Assembly (NCBI GenBank): GCA_965243215.1
Contig: CBDEUJ010000003.1
Coordinates: 496,001-560,000 of the forward strand
DNA length: 64,000 nucleotides
Direction: 5' to 3'
DNA from: JAJEFO01 sp009843725
GTDB taxonomy: Bacteria; Pseudomonadota; Alphaproteobacteria; Rhodobacterales; Rhodobacteraceae
Made by a program: the position numbers and the translations under genes. Positions 52,681-61,869 of the stretch are shown here, in pieces. Numbering within the stretch: position 1 is the first letter of the stretch; every line of letters starts with the position of its first letter. Under the pieces are notes generated by a model. That model had not been told where the DNA came from and searched no databases. It saw only the letters and a program-made list of their open reading frames with translations.

Positions 52681-53382
52681 TCAGGCGCTCAGAAGGCGCT
52701 CGACCCAGAGCGGAACGCTTTGCGTTGCCGGCCCCTCGATCCTCTCGTGGAAGAGGTGCGAGATTTCTGACGGCGCCAGGTTGATTTCGATCGTGCGCGC
52801 GCCTGCCCTTCTGGCCTCGCTGACGAAGCCGGCCGCCGGATGGACCTGGCCGCTCGTGCCAATGGCGGCGAAGACGGCAGCCGCATCAAGATGCCCGGCG
52901 ATCTCGTCGAGCGCATGCGGAACCTCGCCGAACCAGACCACGTCCGGCCGGGTGGACGGCTCCGAGCATACGGGACACGGGTCGGCGGCATGCATTTCCA
53001 TGGGCGCATCCCATCCGGCGCCGCAGGATGCGCATGTCGCGCGGTCAAGCCTTCCATGCATGTGAATCGCGGCGGTCCCCGCCGCTTCGTGGAGCGAGTC
53101 GACGTTTTGCGTGATGACCGCGACCTCGCCCGGATAGTCCCTTTCAAGCCTCGCAAGTGCGGCATGCGCCGCGTTCGGCTTCGCCCCGGCCGCGTTCCTG
53201 CGCCGGGCATTGTAGAAGTCGTGAACCTTGTTCGGGTCACGCCGGAAGCCCTCCGGCGTGGCCACTTCGTTCAAGTCGTACCGCGTCCAGACGCCTCCCT
53301 TGTCGCGGAAGGTGCCAAGCCCGCTTTCTGCCGAGACGCCGGCGCCGGTGAGCACGACTATCTTGCCGGGGTTCCTGTCCAT
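52681..53382 (-). CDS. cobB: Sir2-family NAD-dependent protein deacylase (CobB type)
   Basis: The 233-residue protein has GAGVSAESGLGTFRD (13-27), TQNVDSLH (91-98), catalytic His109 in HMHGRL, four zinc cysteines (CASC, CPVC) and GTSGQVHPAAGF. Tyr57 and Arg60 in FYNARR form the YxxR motif that lets CobB and SIRT5 bind succinyl- and malonyl-lysine. It may therefore be mainly a desuccinylase. That is chemically apt in a genome region that makes and uses succinyl-CoA, but the link is inference. Confidence 0.93.
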   Translation of the reverse strand: MDRNPGKIVVLTGAGVSAESGLGTFRDKGGVWTRYDLNEVATPEGFRRDPNKVHDFYNARRRNAAGAKPNAAHAALARLERDYPGEVAVITQNVDSLHEAAGTAAIHMHGRLDRATCASCGAGWDAPMEMHAADPCPVCSEPSTRPDVVWFGEVPHALDEIAGHLDAAAVFAAIGTSGQVHPAAGFVSEARRAGARTIEINLAPSEISHLFHERIEGPATQSVPLWVERLLSA

Positions 53383-53474
53383 GTCCGGACCATGCTAACG
53401 GGTGACGTCAAACGCGGAAAGCGCATTGGCAGCCGTGTCCCTTGCGGCACCGGTCGGCGGATCAGGATGGACGC

Positions 53475-54155
53475 ATGAAACTCTTCGTTGGACTTGGCAA
53501 TCCCGGGGCGAAGTACGCCGGGCATCGGCACAATGTCGGCTACATGGCGGTCGACAGGATTGCGGCAGATCACGGCTTTGGCGGATGGAGATCAAAGTTC
53601 CAGGGACAGATCAGCGACGGGCGGCTGGGATCCGACAGGATCATGCTGCTGAAGCCCGAGACGTTCATGAACGAGTCCGGCCGGGCGGTCGGCGAAGCCC
53701 AGCGATACCACAAGCTGGCGCCGGAGGACGTGGTCGTGTTCCATGACGAGATCGACCTGGCGCCGGGAAAGATGCGCGTGAAGCAGGGCGGCGGCCACGC
53801 CGGCCACAAGGGTCTGCGCTCGATTGATGCCCATGTTGGCAACAGCTATCAACGCGTCCGGATCGGCGTCGGACATCCCGGGCGGAAGGATGCCGTGCAA
53901 TTCCATGTGCTGAGAGACTTCTCCAAGGCGGATCAGGCCTGGCTGGAAGATCTGCTTGCCGGGATCTCCGACGGCGCGCCGTTTCTGGCCACGGACGACA
54001 TCGACAAGTTCCGCAATGCCGCGACTCGCCGGCCGGCACGTTCGGCAGAGAAGCCAGTTGCCGCATCGCAACAACCAGCGCCAGCCTCCGCATCTCCGGC
54101 TGACGAAGATGACCGATCTGCGCTGCAAAGGCTTCTCGACAGGTTTCGGCGATAG
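53475..54155 (+). CDS. pth: Peptidyl-tRNA hydrolase
   Basis: I chose ATG 53475 (226 residues, MKLFVGLGNPGAKYAGHRHN). Catalytic His19 and neighbouring Asn20 are present, with LLKPETFMNESGRAV, FHDEIDLAPGKMRVKQGGG and GHKGLRSI. It releases peptides from prematurely dropped peptidyl-tRNAs. The C-terminal 35 residues are an Ala/Pro-rich tail beyond the usual end, ending SALQRLLDRFRR. The often adjacent rplY gene is not upstream here. Confidence 0.96.
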   Translation: MKLFVGLGNPGAKYAGHRHNVGYMAVDRIAADHGFGGWRSKFQGQISDGRLGSDRIMLLKPETFMNESGRAVGEAQRYHKLAPEDVVVFHDEIDLAPGKMRVKQGGGHAGHKGLRSIDAHVGNSYQRVRIGVGHPGRKDAVQFHVLRDFSKADQAWLEDLLAGISDGAPFLATDDIDKFRNAATRRPARSAEKPVAASQQPAPASASPADEDDRSALQRLLDRFRR

Positions 54156-54315
54156 TCCGACGCCGGCGCAGGTCTCGTTCGCCTGCCGGACGCGTTCCGC
54201 AAGCCGTCCGGCACTGGACGATGCGGGACGCGACAATGCGGACATTCACAGTTGTCCCGCCACGCTGTATTCTTGAGCCGCGGTCACGCGGCCACCATCG
54301 GACCAGGAGCCACTC

Positions 54316-54690
54316 ATGAACAAAGATCCCTCCGTCAACGTCCTTGGCGACCCGCTGGAGCCTTGCTCGATCGATCCCGTCACCGGGTTCTTCCGGGACG
54401 GATGCTGCAACACCTGCAGCGAGGATCAAGGCAGTCACACGGTCTGCGCGATCATGACCGCCGAGTTCCTGGCCTATTCGAAGTATGTCGGCAACGACCT
54501 GTCGACGCCGCGTCCGGAATTCCATTTCTCCGGACTGAAGCCGGGAGATGCGTGGTGTCTCTGCGCGGGAAGATTCCTGCAAGCTGCGGACGAAGGCGCC
54601 GGCCCGCGGATCCGGCTTGCTTCCACGCACCGCAGGGCGCTGGACATCGTGCCGTTGGAAGTCCTGACGGAGCACGCCACGGACGACTGA
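54316..54690 (+). CDS. DUF2237 family protein
   Basis: The 124-residue cytoplasmic protein shows the DUF2237 pattern: NVLGDPLEPCSIDPVTGFFR, DGCCNTCSEDQGSHTVCAIM, FLAYSKYVGNDLSTPRPEFH, FSGLKPGDAWCLCAGRF and LASTHRRALDIVPLEVL. Several conserved Cys residues could bind metal. The family has no established function. It stands alone between pth and the converging ATP synthase operon. Confidence 0.93.
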   Translation: MNKDPSVNVLGDPLEPCSIDPVTGFFRDGCCNTCSEDQGSHTVCAIMTAEFLAYSKYVGNDLSTPRPEFHFSGLKPGDAWCLCAGRFLQAADEGAGPRIRLASTHRRALDIVPLEVLTEHATDD

Positions 54691-54795
54691 CCGCGTCCGG
54701 TCAAATGACAGCTTGAAATTCGGGAACCTGACGGGTGGGCCGCATCGCGGCGGGGCACGCCCGTTCCTGCACGCCGGGACGACCGGCAGCCGGGG

Positions 54796-55368
54796 CTACT
54801 GCAGCTTTGCCTCGACGGTCGCGATCGCCTCGTCGATCATTTCACCGGCCCGATCCGGACTCATGTTTTCGGCGATGACCCGGCCGGCTGCGGCGACCGC
54901 AATCTTGACAGCCTCCTCGCGCACCTGCTTGACCGCACGCTGCTCAGCCGAGGCGATCTGATCCTGCGCTGCCTGGAGCCGCCTTTCGATCGCGAGGGCA
55001 AGGTTCTTCCTGGCCTGCTCCGCCGCGTCCTCGGCGCTTTCCTTCGCAGCAGCGATGATGCGCTCGGAATGGTCCCCGACTTCACGCTGCCTGCTTTCGA
55101 ATTCCGCAAGGACCGATTCCGCTTCCTCCCGGAGCGCGCGCGCCTCGTCCAGTTCCTCCTGAATGCCAGCCGCCCGCTTGTCGAGAAGCCCTGCGACCAG
55201 GGACGGCACCTTGAAATAGACAAGCACGCCAATGAACAGCAGGAACGCGAGCGTGACAATGAAGTCCGTGTTCGACAGCTTGTAGAAGTCAAGCGAAAAC
55301 GGGTTCTTCGAGGCGGCAACGGCGGGCGTAGCCGGAAGAAAGGCAAGCAGGGAAAGAACTCTTGCCAT
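54796..55368 (-). CDS. atpF: ATP synthase Fo subunit b
   Basis: From ATG 55368 the protein has 190 residues; an in-frame ATG at 55380 overlaps the b' stop and is the alternative. An N-terminal hydrophobic segment is followed by the membrane anchor TDFIVTLAFLLFIGVLVYFK and a long charged coiled coil (about 65-185). The subunit forms the peripheral stalk with b'. It is the last gene of the Fo operon; the F1 genes are elsewhere, as usual in alphaproteobacteria. Confidence 0.93.
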   Translation of the reverse strand: MARVLSLLAFLPATPAVAASKNPFSLDFYKLSNTDFIVTLAFLLFIGVLVYFKVPSLVAGLLDKRAAGIQEELDEARALREEAESVLAEFESRQREVGDHSERIIAAAKESAEDAAEQARKNLALAIERRLQAAQDQIASAEQRAVKQVREEAVKIAVAAAGRVIAENMSPDRAGEMIDEAIATVEAKLQ

Positions 55369-55372
55369 CGCC

Positions 55373-55909
55373 CTATCCATTCATCTGCGCGGCCACCGCA
55401 GCGTCGATTGCCGCGCGTTCAACCTTGACGTCCAACGCTGCCACGACGTCACTTGCCGCACTGCGCGCGACGTCGCGGACGGCTTCGGCCGCGCCTTTGC
55501 GAATCTCGTCGATGCGGGCTGCGCTCTCGGCGGCCTTGGATGCGATCTCGGCGTCGGCCCGCTCGATTGCGGCATCGACCTCTGCCTGCATTTCGGCCTT
55601 GGCTTCGGCAGCAATCCGGCCGGCCTCGGCCCGGGCCTCGGCAAGAGCCTTTTCGTACGCCTCCTCGGCGTTGGCAGCCTTCCGCTTCAGTTCCTCCGCC
55701 GTCGCGATGTCGCTCGTGATCGCACCCTGTCGGGCCGCGAGCACTTCGGCGATCCTGGGCAGCGCCACCCGGGACAGCACGAGATAGATCACCACAAGCG
55801 TGATCACGAGCCAGAAGATCTGGTTCGGGAACGTGGAGAAGTCGAGCTGCGGCATGCCTGCCGAACTCTCGGCGGCACCGTTTGCAGCTTCAGTGGCCTC
55901 TGTCGCCAT
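55373..55909 (-). CDS. atpF': ATP synthase Fo subunit b'
   Basis: The 178-residue protein has an Ala/Glu-rich N-terminus, the b' motif MPQLDFSTFPNQIFWLVITL and one membrane segment (about 30-48), then a coiled coil rich in Ala, Glu and Lys. A separate b' gene (also called atpG or atpX) next to atpF is typical of photosynthetic and related alphaproteobacteria. Confidence 0.95.
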   Translation of the reverse strand: MATEATEAANGAAESSAGMPQLDFSTFPNQIFWLVITLVVIYLVLSRVALPRIAEVLAARQGAITSDIATAEELKRKAANAEEAYEKALAEARAEAGRIAAEAKAEMQAEVDAAIERADAEIASKAAESAARIDEIRKGAAEAVRDVARSAASDVVAALDVKVERAAIDAAVAAQMNG

Positions 55910-55987
55910 GGCCAGCCTCCTCAGGCCTTGTTGTCATCTCCCGGGCGACTCTCGCGAGCATCCGGCACGAAAGGATGCCGAGGAGTC

Positions 55988-56224
55988 CTAGACGGCGAAC
56001 ATCAGCAGCAGTGCGACGAGGAACGAGAAGATCCCGAGAGCCTCCGAAAACGCGATGCCGATGAACATCGTTGCCATCTGTCCGGGAGCCGCAGACGGGT
56101 TGCGCAGCGCGCCGGAAAGAAAGTTTCCAACGACATGGCCAACACCGACAGCGGCCCCGCCCATGCCCGTACAGGCCAGGCCGGCGCCAATATAGGCTCC
56201 CATTTGTACGACGTCACCTTCCAT
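55988..56224 (-). CDS. atpE: ATP synthase Fo subunit c
   Basis: The 78-residue protein forms a helical hairpin, with the polar loop ALRNPSAAPGQM and the proton-carrying Glu61 in IAFSEALGIF. The Gly-rich first helix (GAGLACTGMGGAAVGVG) is typical. The site lacks the extra carboxylate and Gln of sodium-dependent rings, so it should use protons. Confidence 0.97.
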   Translation of the reverse strand: MEGDVVQMGAYIGAGLACTGMGGAAVGVGHVVGNFLSGALRNPSAAPGQMATMFIGIAFSEALGIFSFLVALLLMFAV

Positions 56225-56278
56225 TTGTATTCTCCTTGCGTTGGAAGTGTTTCCTGTGGCGGTCGACCCGCCGTTGAT

Positions 56279-57034
56279 TCAGTGATGCGGATGCAGCGCG
56301 TCCCTCAGATAGACACATGTGAGGATGGCGAACACGTAGGCCTGGATGAACGACACGAGCGTCTCCAGCGCATAGATTGCCGTGATCGCGAGAACCGACA
56401 GCGGAGAGATTGCAGCGATGGCCGCAAAGGTTGCGAAGACCTTGATCACCGCGTGGCCGGCCATCATGTTGCCCGCAAGCCGGATCGAATGGCTGACCGG
56501 CCGCACTAAGTAGCTGATGACTTCGATGATCGCGAGGATCGGGCGCAGCACGAGCGGCGCCGCCTGGATCCAGAAAAGCCCGAAGAATCCCGCGCCGTTC
56601 TTGACGAACCCGATGACGGTGACCGTCAGGAAGACCACGATTGCCATGACGGCCGTGACGGCGATGTGGCTGGTCGTCGTGAATGACAGCGGCAGGAGAC
56701 CCAGAAAGTTCGAGAACACGATGAACATGAACAGGGTCATTATGTAGGGGAAATAGCGCAGCCCGTCCTTGCCCACGACATCCTCGACCATCCTGTAGAC
56801 AAAGCCGTAGGCGAGTTCCGCAATCGACTGGGTCCGAGTCGGCACCAGCGCCCGGCCCCGCGTGCCCAGGACAAGGAGCGCCACGACGCAAAGGACGGCG
56901 AGCGCCATCCAGAACGTCACGTTGGTAATCGTGACGATGCCTACCGGCCCGTCGCCGAAGAGCGGCCTGACGATGAACTGGTCCATTGGATGGAATGCCA
57001 GCCCGCCTTCCTCTCCGTGTGTCTCGGTCGCCAC
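56279..57034 (-). CDS. atpB: ATP synthase Fo subunit a
   Basis: This 251-residue membrane protein has five or six hydrophobic segments. The essential Arg185 lies in SHSIRLAGNMMAGH. The N-terminus FHPMDQFIVRPLF and the C-terminus ETLVSFIQAYVFAILTCVYL are conserved in alphaproteobacteria. It forms the proton half-channels against the c ring and lies one base after atpI. Confidence 0.97.
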   Translation of the reverse strand: MATETHGEEGGLAFHPMDQFIVRPLFGDGPVGIVTITNVTFWMALAVLCVVALLVLGTRGRALVPTRTQSIAELAYGFVYRMVEDVVGKDGLRYFPYIMTLFMFIVFSNFLGLLPLSFTTTSHIAVTAVMAIVVFLTVTVIGFVKNGAGFFGLFWIQAAPLVLRPILAIIEVISYLVRPVSHSIRLAGNMMAGHAVIKVFATFAAIAAISPLSVLAITAIYALETLVSFIQAYVFAILTCVYLRDALHPHH

Positions 57035-57035
57035 G

Positions 57036-57365
57036 TCAGTCCCTCTGCTTGTCGTCCCCGGACGTGTCCGGCGGCTGAATTTCCCTGGCCGTGTGCATCA
57101 TGGTCTTGATGCCCGCGGCGAACCCGAAGAGCGTGAAGACGATCATCAGCCACGGCGCCGTGCCGAAAAGAGCGTCAAGCCCGAAGCCGATCCCGAAACC
57201 GATCCCCAGCCCCACGACCAGCTCGAGAACCATGCGCCAGGCCACATGGGCCTGGGAATAGTGCTCGTCCTGGTGGCGTTTCGGCGCATCCTTGTCGCGC
57301 CTTTCCGCGAGCTTCGCGTTCAGCGCCTCAAGCCGGGCCTTCCGATCCTCGTCGGTTGCGGCCAT
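57036..57365 (-). CDS. atpI: AtpI, ATP synthase assembly protein
   Basis: The 109-residue protein has a charged N-terminus and two hydrophobic helices (about 45-65 and 70-88). The motif WRMVLELVVGLGIGFGIGFG and the end HTAREIQPP match alphaproteobacterial AtpI. It helps assemble the c ring and starts the Fo operon in transcription order. Confidence 0.92.
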   Translation of the reverse strand: MAATDEDRKARLEALNAKLAERRDKDAPKRHQDEHYSQAHVAWRMVLELVVGLGIGFGIGFGLDALFGTAPWLMIVFTLFGFAAGIKTMMHTAREIQPPDTSGDDKQRD

Positions 57366-57575
57366 GCCAAAAAAACACCCCGTGAGAGTTCCCGCGCTGT
57401 CTAGGCAGGGAACCGGGGCAAGTCAAGCGACCGGGAGTCGCAGCAATGCGACCGGCAACCATCTGATTCAAAACGATTAACGACGGAACCCGCTGATGAG
57501 GCTGGAATCTTCCGAAAGACGGGCACATTCAACCTTCCGGTTGACGATCCAGCGACTTGCACGGCAGATGAAGCA

Positions 57576-57902
57576 ATGAAACCGGCACTTGACGCCATAT
57601 TTCAGGCGCTTGCGGACCCCACGCGCCGGCAGATCCTCGCCATGCTCCTCGAGGACGACATGGCGGTCACGGACGTGGCGGAGCCGTTTGACATGTCGCT
57701 GGCCGCGATCTCGAAGCATCTTCGCGTGCTTGTCCATGCCGGATTGATCAGCCAGGAAAGGCGTGGCCGGGTCGTCTGGTGCCAGCTTGAACCGCAAGCC
57801 CTCAAGGACGCCAGCGTCTGGATGCAGGGCTTTGGCCAGTTCGAGCCGGTCGATCTGGATGCGTTCGAGGCGTTCCTGGAGCGCGAACTGACCCGGGATT
57901 GA
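57576..57902 (+). CDS. ArsR-family winged-helix regulator
   Basis: The 108-residue protein has the ArsR fold: ALADPTRRQILAMLLEDDMA, then the recognition helix in PFDMSLAAISKHLRVLVHAG, and the wing LISQERRGRVVWCQLEP. The metal-binding ELCVC-type motif of ArsR is absent, so it belongs to the group that often controls nearby SRPBCC or transporter genes. No such partner is adjacent. It is divergent from the ATP synthase operon. Confidence 0.92.
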   Translation: MKPALDAIFQALADPTRRQILAMLLEDDMAVTDVAEPFDMSLAAISKHLRVLVHAGLISQERRGRVVWCQLEPQALKDASVWMQGFGQFEPVDLDAFEAFLERELTRD

Positions 57903-58212
57903 AGCGTTCACGCGCTCCGGGGGCCGGACTCCTGTCGTTGCGGGTCGCCGGATTCAATGGCTCGTCATGGCCCGCAAGGCGTCCAGCATTCAGGGCAAGC
58001 GCGCCCTGCAGGCAGCCACGAAGACCCGGTCCCTGTGTCGCGGATTGCGGATCCCTCGCGCGTTCACGGGGTAGGCACGGGTCCGGACGCGCCTCGTTGC
58101 CGGCTGGCCCCCGTGCGGAAGCGAGCCTGTTGCCTGCGCCTGGCACTCGTCCAGTTCCGCGGTGTCGAATTCCGCAGGTGACGCGAATCCCGCGCCGTGG
58201 TATCATGCATCC
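57903..58212 (+). other. Gene-free stretch
   Basis: About 310 bases hold only a 35-codon basic frame from 57,967 (MARKASSIQGKRALQ) without a ribosome site, which I do not call. No hairpin with a T-run is visible. Confidence 0.35.
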
Positions 58213-60630
58213 ATGCGAAATTCCTGGGGTTTCGAACTCGACACGTCCGTTGTCCGGTTGATGTACCGGGACGGCCACGCATGGACGGAAGTCGCCAAGG
58301 AGCGGATCGAAGGCGCGGATTTCGAAGAGCGCCTGCAGGCATTGGTGGCGCTGAGCGGGCATGACGCGGCGGCAGACCTGCTTTTTCCCCGCAGCCAGAT
58401 ACTGTACGCAGATGTCCGGATTGATCCCGACAGCGCCACGCGGCAGGAACTCGAACGCGTTCTGGACGAGCATGTGCCGCACCGGATCGGCGAACTGGAT
58501 CTCGACTGGGAAGCGACGGTGCACGGCACCGTGCGGATCGCGGCAATTTCGCTGGAGACCCTGAAAGAGGCCTTGGACTTTGCCTCGGCGCACGGCATAC
58601 GGGTCGGCAAGCTCTCCTCGCTCACTGACCCGGATGACTTTCCTCGCTCTCCCAACTTCTGCGGACGTGGGGCGAAAGTTCCGCTTTCATCCATGATCGA
58701 CAACGTCTCGGCCGCCAAGGCCCGCAGCGTCACCGTTGCAGGAATGGGCAGCCGTTTGATGCCTTTGCTGGGCACGGCCGGCCATTGGATCCTGCAGCGC
58801 CAGCGAATCGGTGCGATGTTCGCCGTTGCGGTCGCCGCCGCCGTGGGAATTGCGGCCTTCCTGCCGACCACGTTGCCGCCTGAGGTTGGGACCTCCGAAC
58901 AGCCGCTGGAAGAACGCCCCGAAAGCGAGCTGGCGTCGGGAGCACCCCTGACCGAACCGGAATTGACCGCGCCGGCGCCGGAAAGCGTGGACACGGCGAA
59001 TGACTTCTTGCGGCGGCAGCCGCCGGCTGTCCACGCCGACGCGCGGCGCCTCGCGGACCTTTGGCGCCGCGGCGAGCTTCAGGCACCCGCCGATGGCGTC
59101 GGCATCACCGCGGTGCCCGAGACGCGTGCATTGGCCTGGACGCAGCCGCACGTCCCGCCCTTGCCGCAAGTCGGGCACGAAGGGCCGGAGCGCACGGACA
59201 CGGCGCATGGTCTCTTGCTGAAACAGCCACCTGACGTCCACGCCGGCGCGCGGCGGCTGCCGGACCTGTGGCGCCGCGGCGAGCTTCAGGCACCGTCCGA
59301 CGACACCGGCATCGCCGCCATTCCCCTGCCGACGACATTGGCCTGGACGCAGCCGCATGTCCCACCCTTGCCGCAAGCCGGGCACGAGGCGCCGACGCGC
59401 GCGGACATGGCAAACGGTCTCTTGCTGCAACAACCGCCGGTCGTCCACGCCGACGCGCGGCAGCTTTCGGGCCAATGGCGCCGGGGCGAACTCCAGGCGC
59501 TCGTCGGGAACACCGGCATCGCCGTCGCCGCCCTGCCGACGACATTGGCCATGACGCGGCCGCATCTTCCGCTTTCGCCGCAAGCTGTGCGGGACTCGCT
59601 GACGCGCGTGGACAGTGCGCATGGTCTCTTGCTGCAGCAGCCGCCGGTCGTCCACGCCGACTTGCAACAGTTGTCGGACCTTTGGCGTCGGGGCGAACTT
59701 CGGGAACCCGCCGATGACGCCGTCATGGCAGCCTCGCCCTTGACGAAGACGTTGGCCTTGACGCGGCCTCATCTCGCACCGTCGCCGCAATCCGGACGCG
59801 CCGCAGCTCTTGTCCTGGACACCCCGCTCCCGGTCGACCGCGATTCGTTGGCATCCGCAACTGCGGACCGCGTCATGCCGCATGACAGTCCTGCACCTGG
59901 AACGAAGCCCGCAATCGACCGGCCGGCATACGCGTTGCGGGAACCAGGCGACTTTCCGGGAGGCCCCGTCGACGCCGGACCTGCACCGGAAACGGGCGCC
60001 AGCCACGCGTCGGTCCCTCCGGACCTCCAGCCACGCATGCGACCCGACGGGTTCACGGAATACGTCGAACGCCTGAAATTCGGCGGCCGCACTCTTGCGG
60101 AACTCGCAGCCCTGCGCGCCCCGCCGCGACCGGCTTCGGCCCAGCAACTGGCCTCCAGCTCAGCGGAACCATCTGCCGCGACGGTCGGTTCCGGGTCTTC
60201 GGCGCCCGGAATGCGGCCTGGAAATTTTGAAGCAGTCGTCGCGGCGGCCGATGCCCAGAGACGTCTCGCGGCCGCTACGCAGGCGCAGCGGGCCCTGGAT
60301 GCCGCGAGGAATGCGCAGTCCGCTCTTGTTGCTGATGCCGAGCCCGAATTGCCGCGGGAGGACCTGACGAGCCGGGGCACGCCGTCACGCTCGACCGTTG
60401 CCATGCGCGCGACGATCCCGGATGCGATCAGGCTCAATGAAGTCAACCTCGTGGGCGTCTATGGCACCACTGGCGATCGCCGCGCGCTCGTGCGCCTGCC
60501 CTCGGGACGATACGTGCGCGTGCGGGTCGGCGATCGCGTCGACGGGGGCAGGGTTGCACGGATCACCGAAAGCGAACTGTTCTACCAGAAGGGCAACCAG
60601 ACGGTCTCGCTGAGAGTCCCAAGGGGCTGA
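58213..60630 (+). CDS. Membrane protein with four 69-residue repeats and a PilP-like C-terminal domain
   Basis: I prefer ATG 58213 (805 residues, MRNSWGFELDTSVVRLMYRD); a GTG at 58162 is possible and neither start has a clear ribosome site. Residues 1-190 form an N-terminal cytoplasmic domain with LLFPRSQILYADV. A membrane segment follows at about 199-217. Residues 260-535 are four tandem repeats marked by LLLQQPPVVHADARQL, WRRGELQ and LAWTQPHVPPLPQ. An Ala/Pro-rich linker leads to a C-terminal domain (738-805) with LNEVNLVGVYGTTGDRRALV and VGDRVDGGRVARITESELFY, like the secretion-pilot domain of PilP/GspC. In Rhodobacterales similar proteins are often misnamed translation initiation factor 2. 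The role is unknown, probably in the cell envelope. Confidence 0.75.
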   Translation: MRNSWGFELDTSVVRLMYRDGHAWTEVAKERIEGADFEERLQALVALSGHDAAADLLFPRSQILYADVRIDPDSATRQELERVLDEHVPHRIGELDLDWEATVHGTVRIAAISLETLKEALDFASAHGIRVGKLSSLTDPDDFPRSPNFCGRGAKVPLSSMIDNVSAAKARSVTVAGMGSRLMPLLGTAGHWILQRQRIGAMFAVAVAAAVGIAAFLPTTLPPEVGTSEQPLEERPESELASGAPLTEPELTAPAPESVDTANDFLRRQPPAVHADARRLADLWRRGELQAPADGVGITAVPETRALAWTQPHVPPLPQVGHEGPERTDTAHGLLLKQPPDVHAGARRLPDLWRRGELQAPSDDTGIAAIPLPTTLAWTQPHVPPLPQAGHEAPTRADMANGLLLQQPPVVHADARQLSGQWRRGELQALVGNTGIAVAALPTTLAMTRPHLPLSPQAVRDSLTRVDSAHGLLLQQPPVVHADLQQLSDLWRRGELREPADDAVMAASPLTKTLALTRPHLAPSPQSGRAAALVLDTPLPVDRDSLASATADRVMPHDSPAPGTKPAIDRPAYALREPGDFPGGPVDAGPAPETGASHASVPPDLQPRMRPDGFTEYVERLKFGGRTLAELAALRAPPRPASAQQLASSSAEPSAATVGSGSSAPGMRPGNFEAVVAAADAQRRLAAATQAQRALDAARNAQSALVADAEPELPREDLTSRGTPSRSTVAMRATIPDAIRLNEVNLVGVYGTTGDRRALVRLPSGRYVRVRVGDRVDGGRVARITESELFYQKGNQTVSLRVPRG
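58990..59817 (+). repeat. Four tandem 207-bp repeats within the membrane-protein gene
   Basis: Units begin at 58,990, 59,197, 59,404 and 59,611, each exactly 207 bases (69 codons) with no insertion or deletion. They share GAC-initial codons, CAGCCGCC, GTCCACGCC and TGGCGCCGCGGCGAGCTTCA-type blocks. Units 1-3 are closer to each other in places, and unit 4 has diverged most. The exact period argues for selection on length or recent gene-internal duplication. Confidence 0.92.
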
Positions 60631-60647
60631 CAGGACGGACCGGCACG

Positions 60648-61772
60648 TCACGGAATGGCCGCCGGCCGCTGTCCGGAAACCGCTTCGCCGTATTCCCCCC
60701 TTGCGAGCTCCTCGGCCTCGATCGATTCGAAGAGCGCCCTGAAATTGCCTTCCCCGAACCCCTCGTCGCCCTTCCTCTGGATGAACTCGAAGAAGATCGG
60801 ACCGATCACGGTCTTCGAGAAGATCTGCAGCAGGATCCTTGTCTCGCGACCGTTCACGACCCCTTCCCCGTCGATCAGGATGCCGTGCCTCTTCATCCTT
60901 TCGACCGGCTCCTCGTGGCCGGCGACACGCTCCCTTGACAGTTCGTAGTACGTGGCCGGAGGCGACGGCATGAACCGAACGCCGTTTTCGTGGATCGCAT
61001 CGGTTGCGTCATAGATGTCGCGCGCCCCGACGGCGATATGCTGGATGCCCTCGCCATTGTACTTCTTCAGGTAGGTGACGATCTGGCCCGTCTCGCCGCG
61101 GTCCTCGTTGATCGGAATGCGTATCCTGCCGCATGGCGACGTGAGGGCGCGGCTGTAAAGACCCGTGTACCTGCCCTGGATGTCGAAGAAGCGGATTTCC
61201 CTGAAGTTGAACATGTCGCCGTAGAACCGGAACCACACGTCCATGTTGCCCTTGAAAACGTTGTGGGTCAGGTGATCGATGTACCAGAACCCCACGCCCT
61301 CCGGCTTGCTCGTCGCAAGCCAGTTGAACTCCTCGTTGTAGGGCGAGGTGTCGTGGTAGCGGTCGATGAAGTAGATGAGGCTGCCGCCAATGCCGACGAT
61401 GGCCGGCACATCCATGGTCTTGCCCGGTCCGGCATACTCCTTGGCCCCGAGCGCCACGGCATGCGCAAGGGCGTGTTTCGCGTCCACGACGCGCCATGCC
61501 ATCGAGGGCGCGGCAGGCCCGTGCTTCCCGATGAACCCGCTCGCGTGGCTGCACGGCTCGGCATTGATGACGTAGGTGATGTCGCCCTGCTGCCAAAGCT
61601 CGACGGCCTTGGCCTTGTGCGTCGCGACATGCGCATATCCCATTCTGGCGAACAGGTCACGGAGCTTCTGCGGCTCGGGATGAGCGAATTCAACGAACTC
61701 GAACCCGTCGGTTCCGGCCGGATTCTCGGGCGTGATCCTGGACTTGGGCGCGTCATGCGGAAAAGGACCCAA
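60648..61772 (-). CDS. hppD: 4-Hydroxyphenylpyruvate dioxygenase, TTG start
   Basis: The start is TTG 61772 (374 residues, MGPFPHDAPKSRITPENPAG). AAGGAG lies 8 bases before it and homologous proteins begin at this point; the longer ATG frame adds an unrelated basic leader. The iron ligands are His167 in WYIDHLTHNV, His245 in EGIQHIAVGA and Glu329 in PIFFEFIQRKG. The enzyme turns 4-hydroxyphenylpyruvate into homogentisate in tyrosine breakdown. No other homogentisate genes are near. A divergent Lrp regulator probably controls it. Confidence 0.96.
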   Translation of the reverse strand: MGPFPHDAPKSRITPENPAGTDGFEFVEFAHPEPQKLRDLFARMGYAHVATHKAKAVELWQQGDITYVINAEPCSHASGFIGKHGPAAPSMAWRVVDAKHALAHAVALGAKEYAGPGKTMDVPAIVGIGGSLIYFIDRYHDTSPYNEEFNWLATSKPEGVGFWYIDHLTHNVFKGNMDVWFRFYGDMFNFREIRFFDIQGRYTGLYSRALTSPCGRIRIPINEDRGETGQIVTYLKKYNGEGIQHIAVGARDIYDATDAIHENGVRFMPSPPATYYELSRERVAGHEEPVERMKRHGILIDGEGVVNGRETRILLQIFSKTVIGPIFFEFIQRKGDEGFGEGNFRALFESIEAEELARGEYGEAVSGQRPAAIP

Positions 61773-61869
61773 TCGCGCATCTCCTTCTGTTGCGTTGGGC
61801 AACCATAGCGCGATGACGATGCGCGTCTTGCGCATTTTTCAGGGTCTGACCTTTCTTTCCACATAAATA

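Noticed and set aside
58990..59817. CRISPR-like or other non-coding repeat array
   Set aside because: Units are 207 bases, in frame, and have no spacers. They encode protein repeats. I saw no CRISPR array anywhere in the window.
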